64,000 bases of DNA, from assembly GCA_000018565.1 (NCBI GenBank), contig CP000875.1:3797199-3861198 (forward strand). Reading direction: 5' to 3'. A program made the translations under genes and the position numbers. Positions 35,950 to 44,121 of the stretch are shown piece by piece. Under the pieces are notes generated by a model, which was given only the letters and a program-made list of their open reading frames with translations, had not been told where the DNA came from and did no database searches. Within the stretch, counting starts at the first letter, position 1; the number at the start of each line of letters is the position of its first letter. This DNA comes from Herpetosiphon aurantiacus DSM 785 (GTDB lineage: Bacteria; Chloroflexota; Chloroflexia; Chloroflexales; Herpetosiphonaceae).

Positions 35950-35987
35950 AAATAAATAGATAGGTAGATTTACAAGGAGTTGTCTTA

Positions 35988-36959
35988 ATGGCTTTCAAAC
36001 GTTTATTAATCCTGATCATAGTAGCGATCGGCTTTGGGCCAACTGCGAGTTTGGCCCAAACAGCCCCAAACCCACAACCAGAGCTAAAGACGATTCAACC
36101 AGTGGTAGAACAGCCAACCGGAGTCGAGGCACTGCCATTGGTTAAATGGGATGCGATTGACGTGACAGTGGTAGAAGGTCAAGATGTATGGTTGGCGCTC
36201 CGCACTGACACACCAATCGAAACCACCAGTGGAATTAAAATTGATATTCAGCTCTACACCAGCAATGCTTCAAATGGAGCTGATATCAATGACGATTTTG
36301 AGAGCGAAATCACCCTGCCTCAAACCAATCAATCACGCAATAACCAGATAACCGGCTATATCACAGGGACTTCGCAAGTATTGTATATTCAACTGCGCAC
36401 CATTCCTGATACGATCATTGAGCCAAACGAAATCTTCTTTGTTGATGTGATTATCTCGAACGGGACTATTGAGTCACGCGGCAACCGTGCCACCATCACG
36501 ATCGCCAAAGACGAGAAATTCTACCCGGCCTTTGCCAATTGGCAAGGCTGCCAAGATGTCAATGAACCAGCCAATAATACCGCCGCTGGCAGTGGCATCT
36601 TAGCCATCTCGGGTGGCGCATGCACAAGTGATTTTGTTGGCGAAAATGCTGGTACTAGTAGTGCTGTTGACTATTATCGGCTCAGTTCAGCAACCAATGG
36701 AAACCTAAGTTTACGCCTAAAAAATACGACACCTGACCAACATAATTTCAATCTTTATCTATACAAATACAACCCAAGCACCACCCGCTATGATCTGGTT
36801 GCTCAATCAACCAATGATAATCAAGTGGATGATCTGATCAATCTTGCGATTGTAGCCAATACAAGTAACGACAACGGGCTGTATCTGGCTGCCGCCTATT
36901 GGGCTACTTCAACTGGCGATAAAACTCCAACCTATGAATTAACTGCAACAATGCAGTAG
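35988..36959 (+). CDS. Secreted Calx-beta + PPC-domain protein, paralog 1
   Basis: A 323-residue protein with a signal peptide (1-24, ending ASLAQ) and ATG behind AAGGAG. Residues ~45-165 form a Calx-beta-like domain (VEGQDVWLALRTD, EPNEIFFVDVIIS). Residues ~180-322 form a pre-peptidase C-terminal-like sandwich (CQDVNEPANNT, VDYYRLSS, TTPDQHNFNLYLY). Two Cys (GCQDV and GGACTS) may be disulfide-bonded. First of four paralogs that sit between the phosphatase and the downstream kinases. It has a fuller acidic N-terminus than the others. It is probably a soluble extracellular or surface-bound partner; the ligand is unknown. Confidence 0.82.
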   Translation: MAFKRLLILIIVAIGFGPTASLAQTAPNPQPELKTIQPVVEQPTGVEALPLVKWDAIDVTVVEGQDVWLALRTDTPIETTSGIKIDIQLYTSNASNGADINDDFESEITLPQTNQSRNNQITGYITGTSQVLYIQLRTIPDTIIEPNEIFFVDVIISNGTIESRGNRATITIAKDEKFYPAFANWQGCQDVNEPANNTAAGSGILAISGGACTSDFVGENAGTSSAVDYYRLSSATNGNLSLRLKNTTPDQHNFNLYLYKYNPSTTRYDLVAQSTNDNQVDDLINLAIVANTSNDNGLYLAAAYWATSTGDKTPTYELTATMQ

Positions 36960-36960
36960 G

Positions 36961-37050
36961 TTTAATGCCCTAAGCCCAAGCCCCTCGCCTGCCCAGCAGA
37001 CGAGGGGCAATCCCAATCTGCTACGACAATGAGCAAGGGCAGGGGTGAGC
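36961..37050. repeat. REP-like GC-rich repeat inside the block
   Basis: A diverged copy of the REP-like family ('cccaagcccctcgcc ... gacgaggggc ... gcaggggtgag') lies between Calx-beta paralogs 1 and 2. Confidence 0.6.
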
Positions 37051-37102
37051 GGCTAAAGCAGCTAGTTTTACCAACCATCAATGGCAGGGAGGATCATCAG
37101 GT

Positions 37103-37957
37103 ATGCGCAGGCTCACTCAATTTGCTCTTTTTCTTGGATTAATTTGTTTGTTTTCTACTGCTAGTTATGCTAACCCCAATGTGCCTACTGCCGCAACCCT
37201 CGCTTGGAGTAGCACCTTTGCTTCAACTGCCGAGGGCATTGATGTGTGGCTGCGGATTAATGTGGTCGGGGCCGCACCAACCGATAATGTCAACCTGTCA
37301 TTTATTTATCAAACTTTTGGGCAAACAGCACAAGCCTCTCATGACTATGAACAAACCGCTTGGCCAAATGGCACAAAAGGGACAATTACGGGCAATAAGC
37401 GGGTTGCTTATATCAAAATCAACATCAAAAGGAATGATTACTTTGAGCCAACCGAGACCTTCCAAGTTGAATTACGCTCAGATGCAGCCAACACTGTTAT
37501 TACTGGGCCAGCCCGAGTAATGGTGACGATAAGCCGAGCACGGCTGATGAATCCAATCGCTGGTATTCTGGAATCATGTTTGAATGGCGGCGAACCCAAT
37601 AATGATTTTCCCGTATCGGCAGGCCAAATTGCCATAAATGGCGGTTGGTGCAACACTACCTTTGATAAGGAAACGGTTAATGCCTTTGATTACTATCATT
37701 TGGTGCAATCGACCGCTGGGAGTATAACCATTCGGCTTGAAAACACCACCCCTGATCAACACGACATTGATCTTTATCTTTTCTATCGTGATGGTCAGGG
37801 CGATTACCAGAACTACCGCCAATCAATTAATGGCAATCAACAAGCTGAATATATTGAGGCTCCGCTTGCCGCCTATACCAATTATCTGATTGGCGTGCAT
37901 TGGGTCAGCGGTAGTGGCAGTAAAATTCCAACCTATCGCCTTAGCGTTTCTCGTTAA
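37103..37957 (+). CDS. Secreted Calx-beta + PPC-domain protein, paralog 2
   Basis: A 284-residue protein with a signal peptide (1-23, ending ASYA). The Calx-beta-like domain (~30-150) has STAEGIDVWLRINVVG and EPTETFQVELRSDAAN. The PPC-like domain (~160-282) has ESCLNGGEPNNDF, INGGWCNTTF and TTPDQHDIDLYLFYRDG. It is very close to paralog 3 in protein and DNA, so a recent tandem duplication. ATG 37103 follows GGGAGGATC. Same likely extracellular role as its neighbours. Confidence 0.83.
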   Translation: MRRLTQFALFLGLICLFSTASYANPNVPTAATLAWSSTFASTAEGIDVWLRINVVGAAPTDNVNLSFIYQTFGQTAQASHDYEQTAWPNGTKGTITGNKRVAYIKINIKRNDYFEPTETFQVELRSDAANTVITGPARVMVTISRARLMNPIAGILESCLNGGEPNNDFPVSAGQIAINGGWCNTTFDKETVNAFDYYHLVQSTAGSITIRLENTTPDQHDIDLYLFYRDGQGDYQNYRQSINGNQQAEYIEAPLAAYTNYLIGVHWVSGSGSKIPTYRLSVSR

Positions 37958-38100
37958 GCTCATTTGGCATTGGCAGCTCAGTTGTGGCCTAGTCATTGAG
38001 CGGCTCACATCAGCATAATTCAGATTGGGTTAGGCAGTTATCCAATCAACCAATACCACCCTGATCGACGTTTTCTTTCTATATAGGAGTATCAGTACTT

Positions 38101-38958
38101 ATGAAATTTGCGCGAATACTCATTCTACTGTTATTAATCCATGGTATTTTGCCACAAGCAAGCTTTGCCAACCCCGATGCACCAACCGCTGCAACGCTCG
38201 CATGGAGCAGTGCCTATGCTTCAACCGCTGAGGGCATTGATGTGTGGCTGCGAATTAATGTGGTTGGGGCGGCCCCAACCGATGATGTCAATCTTAAATT
38301 TATCTACCAAACATTTCAGCAAACAGCAGAATATAATCACGACTATGAACCAACCAATTGGCCAAGTGGCACCAAAGGGGCAATTGTTGGCAATAATCGG
38401 GTAGCCTATATCAAAATTCACATCAAAAAGAATGATTACCCAGAGCCAACTGAGACCTTTCAAGTTGAATTACGCTCAGATGCAGCAAACACCGTCATCT
38501 CTGGGCCAGCCCGAGTAACCGTCACAATTCGCCGCTCACGGCTGATGAATCCAATCGCTGGGATTATGGAATCATGTGTGAATGGCGGCGAACCCAATAA
38601 TGACTTTCCCGCATCAGCGGGCCAAATTGCGGTGAATGGCGGTTGGTGTAACACCAGCTTTGAAACAGAAGCTGTTCGTGATGTCGATTATTATCATGTG
38701 GAACAATCGACGGCTGGGAATATCACAATTCGGCTTGAAAACACCACCCCTGATCAACATGACCTTAACATTTATCTATATTACCGTGATGTGCAAGAGG
38801 GCTACAAATTATATTTACAATCTACCAATCCCGGTCAGCAGGCCGAGGTGATTAGTAATGCCCCGATTGCGGCGAATACCAACTATTTGATTGCCGTGTA
38901 TTGGGCTAGTGATACTGGCGATAAAATACCCACCTATCGCTTAAGTGTCTCACGCTAA
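38101..38958 (+). CDS. Secreted Calx-beta + PPC-domain protein, paralog 3
   Basis: A 285-residue protein with a signal peptide (1-23, ending ASFA), then a Calx-beta-like and a PPC-like domain that match paralog 2 in order and length (EGIDVWLRINVVGAAPTDD, EPTETFQVELRSDAAN, ESCVNGGEPNNDF, TTPDQHDLNIYLYYRD). Both conserved Cys are present. ATG follows TAGGAG. A 15-bp hairpin follows the stop. Confidence 0.83.
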   Translation: MKFARILILLLLIHGILPQASFANPDAPTAATLAWSSAYASTAEGIDVWLRINVVGAAPTDDVNLKFIYQTFQQTAEYNHDYEPTNWPSGTKGAIVGNNRVAYIKIHIKKNDYPEPTETFQVELRSDAANTVISGPARVTVTIRRSRLMNPIAGIMESCVNGGEPNNDFPASAGQIAVNGGWCNTSFETEAVRDVDYYHVEQSTAGNITIRLENTTPDQHDLNIYLYYRDVQEGYKLYLQSTNPGQQAEVISNAPIAANTNYLIAVYWASDTGDKIPTYRLSVSR

Positions 38959-38972
38959 TGGCGGTTGTTCAG

Positions 38973-39012
38973 GCTAAGCACAACCCTTGAAAACACCAGG
39001 GTTGTGCTTAGC
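38973..39012 (+). terminator. Strong hairpin between Calx-beta paralogs 3 and 4
   Basis: GCTAAGCACAACCCT (38973-38987) pairs perfectly with 38998-39012 around a 10-nt loop. There is no T-run, so it may be a weak terminator, a 3' stabiliser or a processing site that sets relative expression within the block. Confidence 0.65.
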
Positions 39013-39066
39013 TTCCATCATAACCCATACTCATACGTCGATTCTAGCAACAAGGATTTTTAGGTT

Positions 39067-39930
39067 ATGCACTACAAACGTTGGTCATTGTTCCTCTTAA
39101 TTCTGCTTAGTTGCGTAGCGTTCCCAAGCGCTCAGGCCGAAGAGGCAAGCCCGCAAGCAGTAACGGTATCGTGGGAACGCACGAATGTTCAAACCACCGA
39201 AGGCATAAATGTTTGGCTTAAAGTCGTCGTCAATGGCGCACTCAGCGACGAAAGCCTCAGCCTCAATCTACGCTACCAAACCTTTAACGGGACAGCAATT
39301 GCTGGGACTGATTACTCACCAACCACAGGGACTGGCAATGCCTTCACAATCACCGGATTACGTCGCTATGCCTTGATTAATATCGGGATTTTGCAAAACG
39401 CAGTGGCCGAACCCTACGAAACCTTCCAAGTAGAGTTGCGCTCGGAAAATGCGAATGTTGCCGTAGCTGGCCCAGCGCGGGTCACGATTGGAATCAATCG
39501 TAGCCGCTTGTTTAGCCCTGTCGTCGGGCAGCTTCAACCATGCATTAATGTTGGTGAGCCAGCCAATAACGCCTCAACGACCGCCGGATTCATCGCGCTG
39601 GCTGGGGGCTGGTGTCAAGGCGACTTTATTGGCGAGGTTCCGAGTAATTTCGATTACTATCAATTTAAGCTTGCGGTTGGGGGTAAAGTAACGATTCAGC
39701 TCGAAAATATCACCCCTGATCAACACGATTTTAACTTGTATTTATACTATCGTGATGGCAACGGCCAGTTTCAACCCTATGTTCAATCAGGCAATCCTGG
39801 CCAAAGCGCTGAATTATTGAGCAATATTCCGATTGCCGCCAACACCACCTATCTGATCAATATTATTTGGGCGGCCAAAACTGGCGACAAAACCCCAATT
39901 TATCGGTTTAGCGCCCAATACCAACCTTAA
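39067..39930 (+). CDS. Secreted Calx-beta + PPC-domain protein, paralog 4
   Basis: A 287-residue, more diverged paralog. Signal peptide 1-24 (ending SAQA). The Calx-beta-like domain has TEGINVWLKVVVNG, GTAIAGTDYSPTTG and EPYETFQVELRSENAN. The PPC-like domain has QPCINVGEPANNAS, LAGGWCQGDF and ITPDQHDFNLYLYYRDG. The GTDY and ETFQ motifs are the best visible match to a genuine Calx-beta fold. Last of the four secreted genes before the kinase pair. Confidence 0.83.
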   Translation: MHYKRWSLFLLILLSCVAFPSAQAEEASPQAVTVSWERTNVQTTEGINVWLKVVVNGALSDESLSLNLRYQTFNGTAIAGTDYSPTTGTGNAFTITGLRRYALINIGILQNAVAEPYETFQVELRSENANVAVAGPARVTIGINRSRLFSPVVGQLQPCINVGEPANNASTTAGFIALAGGWCQGDFIGEVPSNFDYYQFKLAVGGKVTIQLENITPDQHDFNLYLYYRDGNGQFQPYVQSGNPGQSAELLSNIPIAANTTYLINIIWAAKTGDKTPIYRFSAQYQP

Positions 39931-39972
39931 TCATCAGCAGGTAGCCATCGCTCAGATCGTTCTAGCTGCCGC

Positions 39973-40001
39973 TTGTCAAGGCTGACGAATGGTGTGATAA
40001 T
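39973..40001 (+). promoter_or_regulatory. Promoter of the downstream kinase pair
   Basis: TTGTCA (39973-39978), a 17-nt spacer and GATAAT (39996-40001) preceded by TGT (extended -10). It lies 86 bp before the kinase start, giving the last two kinases a transcript of their own. Confidence 0.7.
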
Positions 40002-40087
40002 GGGGCAGCAACGAAGTTGTCGAAAAATATTAATCTTTGGTACTGAAGAGAGCGGTCTTCCCGCTGTTTTCGTTGTAGGATGCTGCT

Positions 40088-42295
40088 ATGGAGTCGTTTG
40101 AACATACACAGTTGGGCGAGTATAGCTTGCAGGATGAAATAGGCCGCGGCGGGATGGCACTCGTCTATCGGGCGCATCACCCCGATTATGGCTCGGTAGC
40201 ATTTAAAGTGCTACCCCCCTATTTTGCCCACGATACCGACACGCTCCGACGATTCATGCTCGAGGCACGGGCAATTCGTGAACTGCACCACCCACATATT
40301 GTGCAGCTCTACGAAGCCAGTGATATTCCTGACCCAAATAATAGTCGTCAACGCATCCATTACATTGCAATGGAGTTTATTGGCGGTGGCACACTCAGCG
40401 AACGCTTACATACGCAACCACGCCAACAACTCAATCCAACGATTGAGATGGGCTTGCATATTGGTTCGGCCCTCGATTACGCTCACCGCAAGCAGTTTAT
40501 TCACCGCGATATTAAGCCAAGCAATATTCTGTATCGCCACGATGGTCATGCAGTTTTGGCCGACTTTGGGATTGCCCGGGTCAGCAATGAAGCCCGTATG
40601 ACCAAAACTGGTGGTTTTGCTGGGACGGTAGCCTACACCGCGCCCGAAATTGCTGAAGGCCAAATTGCCGATGCCCGCTCCGATATTTATGCCTTAGGCT
40701 TGATTCTCTATGAAGCCTTGGCAGGCAAAAACCCATATGCCAACATGCATGCCAATATTGCTGTTGCATTAAGCAAAATTATTAGCACACCTCTGCCGCC
40801 ATTACGCGAATTGGCTCCGCATGTGCCACCACTGACCGCCCAAATTATCGAGCGGGCAACCGCCAAAGACCCGGAACGACGCTTTGAGAATATGTCTGAT
40901 TTTGTTGAAGCCCTCAAACAGGCAAAGTTTGGGCGATCAGCAACCAAACCTGATGTGCAGTTGAATGCCCATGGCAAACCCATGATTCCAATTGCCCGAC
41001 CAAGTGGCAGTCGGACTGAACGTAGTTCTGAAGGCGATTCAACCCGCACCCAGGTGTTTAACCCAGTGGTTGGGGCTGCCAGCGCCGCTAATGTTGCAAT
41101 CTCAAAGCCAAACCAAGGTTTGGCCGGCCCAGCAAGTGGCGCAAACATGGCCTTGCCTGTTGAAGGAAGCCAAATTTATACGCCACCAGCAGGCAGTGGC
41201 CCTAACAGCCGCATCAATCAGCCCTTGAGTGGCGTAAATCAACCCTTACCAATGGGAGCCAACTCACAGGCCAATGTGGCGTTACCCAACGACGGGACCC
41301 AAATCTATACCCCTGAGCCAGTTGGCGCACTCAGTGGAACCAATATGGCACTCACTGGCGAGAGCACGCAAATGTATGCACCAGTGTCAGGAGTAAACCA
41401 ACCCTTATCAGGGGTGAATCAACCACTCACTGGCCAAAATCCAGTGCGTGGGCCAAGTTCACGGCCTAATCGCACCGTCAATGCACGGCCCATTGAGGTT
41501 GCCCGGCCTGGCACGGCGGTCAATCAAAATCTTGGCCCTAGCTCACAACCAAATCTCGGTTTTGACGGCGGCTCAGGCACATTTGCGGTTAATCGGCCAA
41601 ATAACAATAAAAAGAAGGCCTTGATCGCAGGCATCGGCGGCGGTATTCTCGGCCTGATATTAATTGGCGTGTATATGCTATCAAGCAGCAACACTGTCAA
41701 TCCCAACGATACCAATGGTACGACAAACGCCGTGCAATTTACCACCGATGGCAGTGCTACAGCCACCAGTGCAAGCACCAGCAATGGCAATGGCACACCT
41801 GTTGGTACTCAGCCAGCGGTTGTGGTTGATCCAGGTGTTGCAACCAGTACCTTGGCTCCAACACCTGAAAATAGCCCAACGCCTGAACCAACCGATACAC
41901 CTGTAGCCACGGCAACCTCCAATGCAGTTGTTGTAGCAACGACGCGTCCGCAAGCAACGAATCGCCCACGCCCAACTAATACGCCAAGCCAGCAACAAGC
42001 ATCTCCTGTCCCACCAACCAATACACCACCACCAGCCGATAGTGATGGCGATGGCGTGCCCGATGAAGTTGATGGCTGTCCTGGTGTGGCTGGGCCAAAT
42101 AATGGTTGTCCAATACCAACCGAAGTTCCACAGCCAACACCAATCCCTGACTCGGACGGTGATACAATTCCCGATAACGTCGATAATTGTCCCAATGAGC
42201 CTGGTGATCCAGCTCGGGGCGGGTGTCCAAAACCACCAGCAACCAATACACCACGGCCAACCGAAAAACCAACACCACCGCCGATTAATCCATAA
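40088..42295 (+). CDS. Ser/Thr kinase with FHA-ligand-like repeats, membrane segment and TSP3 calcium repeats
   Basis: A 735-residue kinase. The domain (~10-278) is canonical: [31 protein letters not shown] and TAPEIAEG. A long cytoplasmic linker (~283-510) contains four copies of a short motif, TRTQVFNP (~319), EGSQIYTP (~359), DGTQIYTP (~402) and ESTQMYAP (~425), and several SGVNQPL repeats. A membrane segment lies at ~511-533. Outside are a Ser/Thr/Pro stalk and two TSP3-like repeats ([15 protein letters not shown] and [15 protein letters not shown]), homologous to those on the PP2C phosphatase. ATG follows 'gtaggatgctgct'. Confidence 0.92.
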   Translation: MESFEHTQLGEYSLQDEIGRGGMALVYRAHHPDYGSVAFKVLPPYFAHDTDTLRRFMLEARAIRELHHPHIVQLYEASDIPDPNNSRQRIHYIAMEFIGGGTLSERLHTQPRQQLNPTIEMGLHIGSALDYAHRKQFIHRDIKPSNILYRHDGHAVLADFGIARVSNEARMTKTGGFAGTVAYTAPEIAEGQIADARSDIYALGLILYEALAGKNPYANMHANIAVALSKIISTPLPPLRELAPHVPPLTAQIIERATAKDPERRFENMSDFVEALKQAKFGRSATKPDVQLNAHGKPMIPIARPSGSRTERSSEGDSTRTQVFNPVVGAASAANVAISKPNQGLAGPASGANMALPVEGSQIYTPPAGSGPNSRINQPLSGVNQPLPMGANSQANVALPNDGTQIYTPEPVGALSGTNMALTGESTQMYAPVSGVNQPLSGVNQPLTGQNPVRGPSSRPNRTVNARPIEVARPGTAVNQNLGPSSQPNLGFDGGSGTFAVNRPNNNKKKALIAGIGGGILGLILIGVYMLSSSNTVNPNDTNGTTNAVQFTTDGSATATSASTSNGNGTPVGTQPAVVVDPGVATSTLAPTPENSPTPEPTDTPVATATSNAVVVATTRPQATNRPRPTNTPSQQQASPVPPTNTPPPADSDGDGVPDEVDGCPGVAGPNNGCPIPTEVPQPTPIPDSDGDTIPDNVDNCPNEPGDPARGGCPKPPATNTPRPTEKPTPPPINP

Positions 42296-42384
42296 TGTTG
42301 TCGGACGATCAGGAGCAAAAGAGCGCACCCACCAGTGCGCTCTGTCTATGATCACAAGCTATGTTTAGCATTAGGTGGCCCTCT

Positions 42385-43491
42385 ATGCAAAACTTAAGTA
42401 ATCTTCAACTTGGGGAGTATCATCTAGCTGAGCAGATCGGCCAAGGCGGTATGGCGGTTGTCTATAAGGCTGAACATCCACAGTTTGGCACAACCGCATT
42501 TAAAGTCTTGCCTTCAATGCTGATCCATGTCGGCGAATTGTTAACCCGTTTTCTCAACGAGGCTGACGCTGTGCGGATTTTACATCACCCGCATATTGTC
42601 CAATCGTATGAGACCGGAGCAGTGCCCCATCCCCAACTAGACGAGGAGGTCTATTTTATTGCGCTCGAATACATCGAGAATGGTTCGTTATTGGAGCGCA
42701 TGATCGCTAGCTCGCTCGCCGTCGAAGATGTGATCAAAATGGGCATCGATATTGGCTATGCCTTGGAATATGCTCATAGCAAGGGGATTATTCACCGCGA
42801 TATCAAGCCCAGCAATATCTTATTTCGCAACAATGGTCAAGCCGTTTTAGCCGATTTTGGCATCGCCAGCACGGCCCAATATATTCGGCTCACCAAAACC
42901 GGCAATGTCACTGGCACAATCGCCTACATGGCCCCAGAAATTATGCAAGAAGTGCCAGCCTCGCCACGCTCGGACCTCTACTCGCTGGCCTTGGTGCTCT
43001 ATGAAACCTTGACCAATTCACGGCCTTTTGGCACCGATACAGCCTCACCACAGTTGGTGCAAAAAATCTTGCAAGAGCGAATTCCGCCACTGCAAGATGT
43101 TATACCGGATATTTCACCAACAATCGCCCACGTCATCGAACAAGCCTTGGCCAAACAGCCAAGCCAGCGCCAAACATCGGTTGGTGAATTTGTCAGCCAA
43201 TTGCAACATGCGCTGCAACGCCGTACCCCCAGCCAATTTACCATCCCATTGCCTGAGCCATCCGAGGATCTATTGGTCGATCAGTTTACCAAGCCCCAAC
43301 AACGTAAGCCCAAGGCTAAACCGATCGAGGTCAATCGACCAAATGCGGCTGCTTCATCAACGCTTGGCATTCAAGCCAGCAATGATCTCGCCAGCTCGCC
43401 ACGGGCAAAATTTACGACAACCCTCCAGTTTGTGTTAATCGCAGTTGTGACCTTCTTTTTAGTCCTAGGTATTTTTTTCATTTTTCAATAA
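42385..43491 (+). CDS. Tail-anchored Ser/Thr protein kinase
   Basis: A 368-residue kinase starting at ATG 42385 (MQNLSNLQLGEYHL) behind AGGTGG; the ATG 24 bp earlier has no ribosome site. The kinase domain (~10-275) is canonical ([35 protein letters not shown]). A ~60-residue basic linker leads to a C-terminal membrane segment (LQFVLIAVVTFFLVLGIFFIF) that ends the protein, so there is no outside domain. It is closely related to the preceding kinase and appears to be a duplicate without sensor tail. It may serve as an amplifier or a constitutive partner. Confidence 0.9.
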   Translation: MQNLSNLQLGEYHLAEQIGQGGMAVVYKAEHPQFGTTAFKVLPSMLIHVGELLTRFLNEADAVRILHHPHIVQSYETGAVPHPQLDEEVYFIALEYIENGSLLERMIASSLAVEDVIKMGIDIGYALEYAHSKGIIHRDIKPSNILFRNNGQAVLADFGIASTAQYIRLTKTGNVTGTIAYMAPEIMQEVPASPRSDLYSLALVLYETLTNSRPFGTDTASPQLVQKILQERIPPLQDVIPDISPTIAHVIEQALAKQPSQRQTSVGEFVSQLQHALQRRTPSQFTIPLPEPSEDLLVDQFTKPQQRKPKAKPIEVNRPNAAASSTLGIQASNDLASSPRAKFTTTLQFVLIAVVTFFLVLGIFFIFQ

Positions 43492-43573
43492 TTGACCCTA
43501 GGTATTTTTCTTAATTAATTTTTGACACAATTGCCTTAACCCAAGCCATTTCAAGCCAAAAATTGCCCATTTT

Positions 43574-43605
43574 AGCGCTTCATCGTAAAACAGCGATGAA
43601 GCGCT
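43574..43605 (+). terminator. Hairpin after the last kinase gene
   Basis: AGCGCTTCATCG (43574-43585) pairs perfectly with 43594-43605 around an 8-nt loop. The T-run is poor, but the 12-bp stem sits 83 bp after the stop and closes the block. Confidence 0.7.
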
Positions 43606-43633
43606 TGTAGTTAACCAGCCTGCCAAGTATATT
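43605..43633 (+). promoter_or_regulatory. Predicted promoter of the structured RNA
   Basis: TTGTAG (43605-43610), a 17-nt spacer and TATATT (43628-43633). The expected start, about 43640, coincides with the first bases of the long-range closing helix of the RNA candidate. The -35 is weak. Confidence 0.5.
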
Positions 43634-43639
43634 AACAGT

Positions 43640-44118
43640 GTAACCCGTATGGATACGGTTCAGCGGGAACAGCACCTAAACAAACCAAACCAAACCCCAC
43701 ATTGGTCACCGCTATCGACCAACGGAATGGCCGTTGGAAATAGTCGGTGGTGCGTCGAAACTAACACATTCATTAATTAGTGTTATGAGGAAACGCACAA
43801 AGACAGGCACGTGGCTCGGGCTGGTGGTGACTGATCACCGACGAACACCCATCTGCTGCTCGGCTATCAATGTGAAGCATTGTTATAGTTCTTGCGTGAT
43901 GTGACAATAACCGTAATTTTAAGGTCAGCCGCAAGGAACGCTAGCAAGCCCAGCCCCTGCGAGGGGTCTCCTCGGCAGGCAGCCGCTTCGCTTAGCCATA
44001 ACAGTTAGGAGTTTGTTTAGCTTTGAAGCTGTCGAACCGTATCCACGGGTCCTTTGGTTAGAGTGTATTGTTTGAAAAAAAGAATTGCCACCGTCTCGGA
44101 GGGGATGGTGGCAATTGC
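43640..44118 (+). ncRNA. Candidate structured non-coding RNA, class unknown
   Basis: No ORF covers this stretch. The ends pair over long range: ACCCGT (43643-43648) with ACGGGT (44045-44050), GGATACGGTT (43651-43660) with 44035-44044, then CAGC (43661-43664) with GCTG (44028-44031) and CTAAACAAAC (43676-43685) with 44011-44020. Inside are at least four local hairpins: 43707-43749 (three stacked helices, CACCG/CTAT/CCAACGG), 43750-43798 (GTGCGT/TAACAC), 43864-43888 and 43954-43966. A promoter-like sequence precedes it and a terminator ends it. I do not see the hallmark sequences of RNase P RNA, tmRNA, SRP RNA or group I introns. The strand is inferred from the promoter; the helices alone would also fit the complement. 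Confidence 0.62.
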
Positions 44119-44120
44119 GT
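44083..44120. terminator. Bidirectional terminator between RNA candidate and GT-C gene
   Basis: AATTGCCACC (44083-44092) pairs with 44107-44116. The plus side runs into GCGTTTTAG and the minus side into CTTTTTTTC, so it ends both the RNA candidate and the minus-strand membrane-protein gene. Confidence 0.85.
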
Positions 44121-44121
44121 T

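Noticed and set aside
36961-39066. Four Calx-beta genes as one frameshifted large protein
   Set aside because: Each has its own signal peptide, start and stop; the gaps carry a repeat and a hairpin, so they are separate genes.
41681-42355. 224-residue minus-strand frame opposite the kinase stalk
   Set aside because: Low-complexity Trp/Ile/Gly sequence is the shadow of the Pro/Thr/Asn-rich stalk and TSP3 repeats; no start signal.
43640-44118. RNase P RNA, tmRNA, SRP RNA or group I intron as identity of the RNA candidate
   Set aside because: None of their signatures (GAGGAAAGUCC, tag-coding and tRNA-like ends, GGUGCUGUUUACC/GGAAGG, or intron core pairings) is present in the stretch. A known smaller or rarer class was not excluded.
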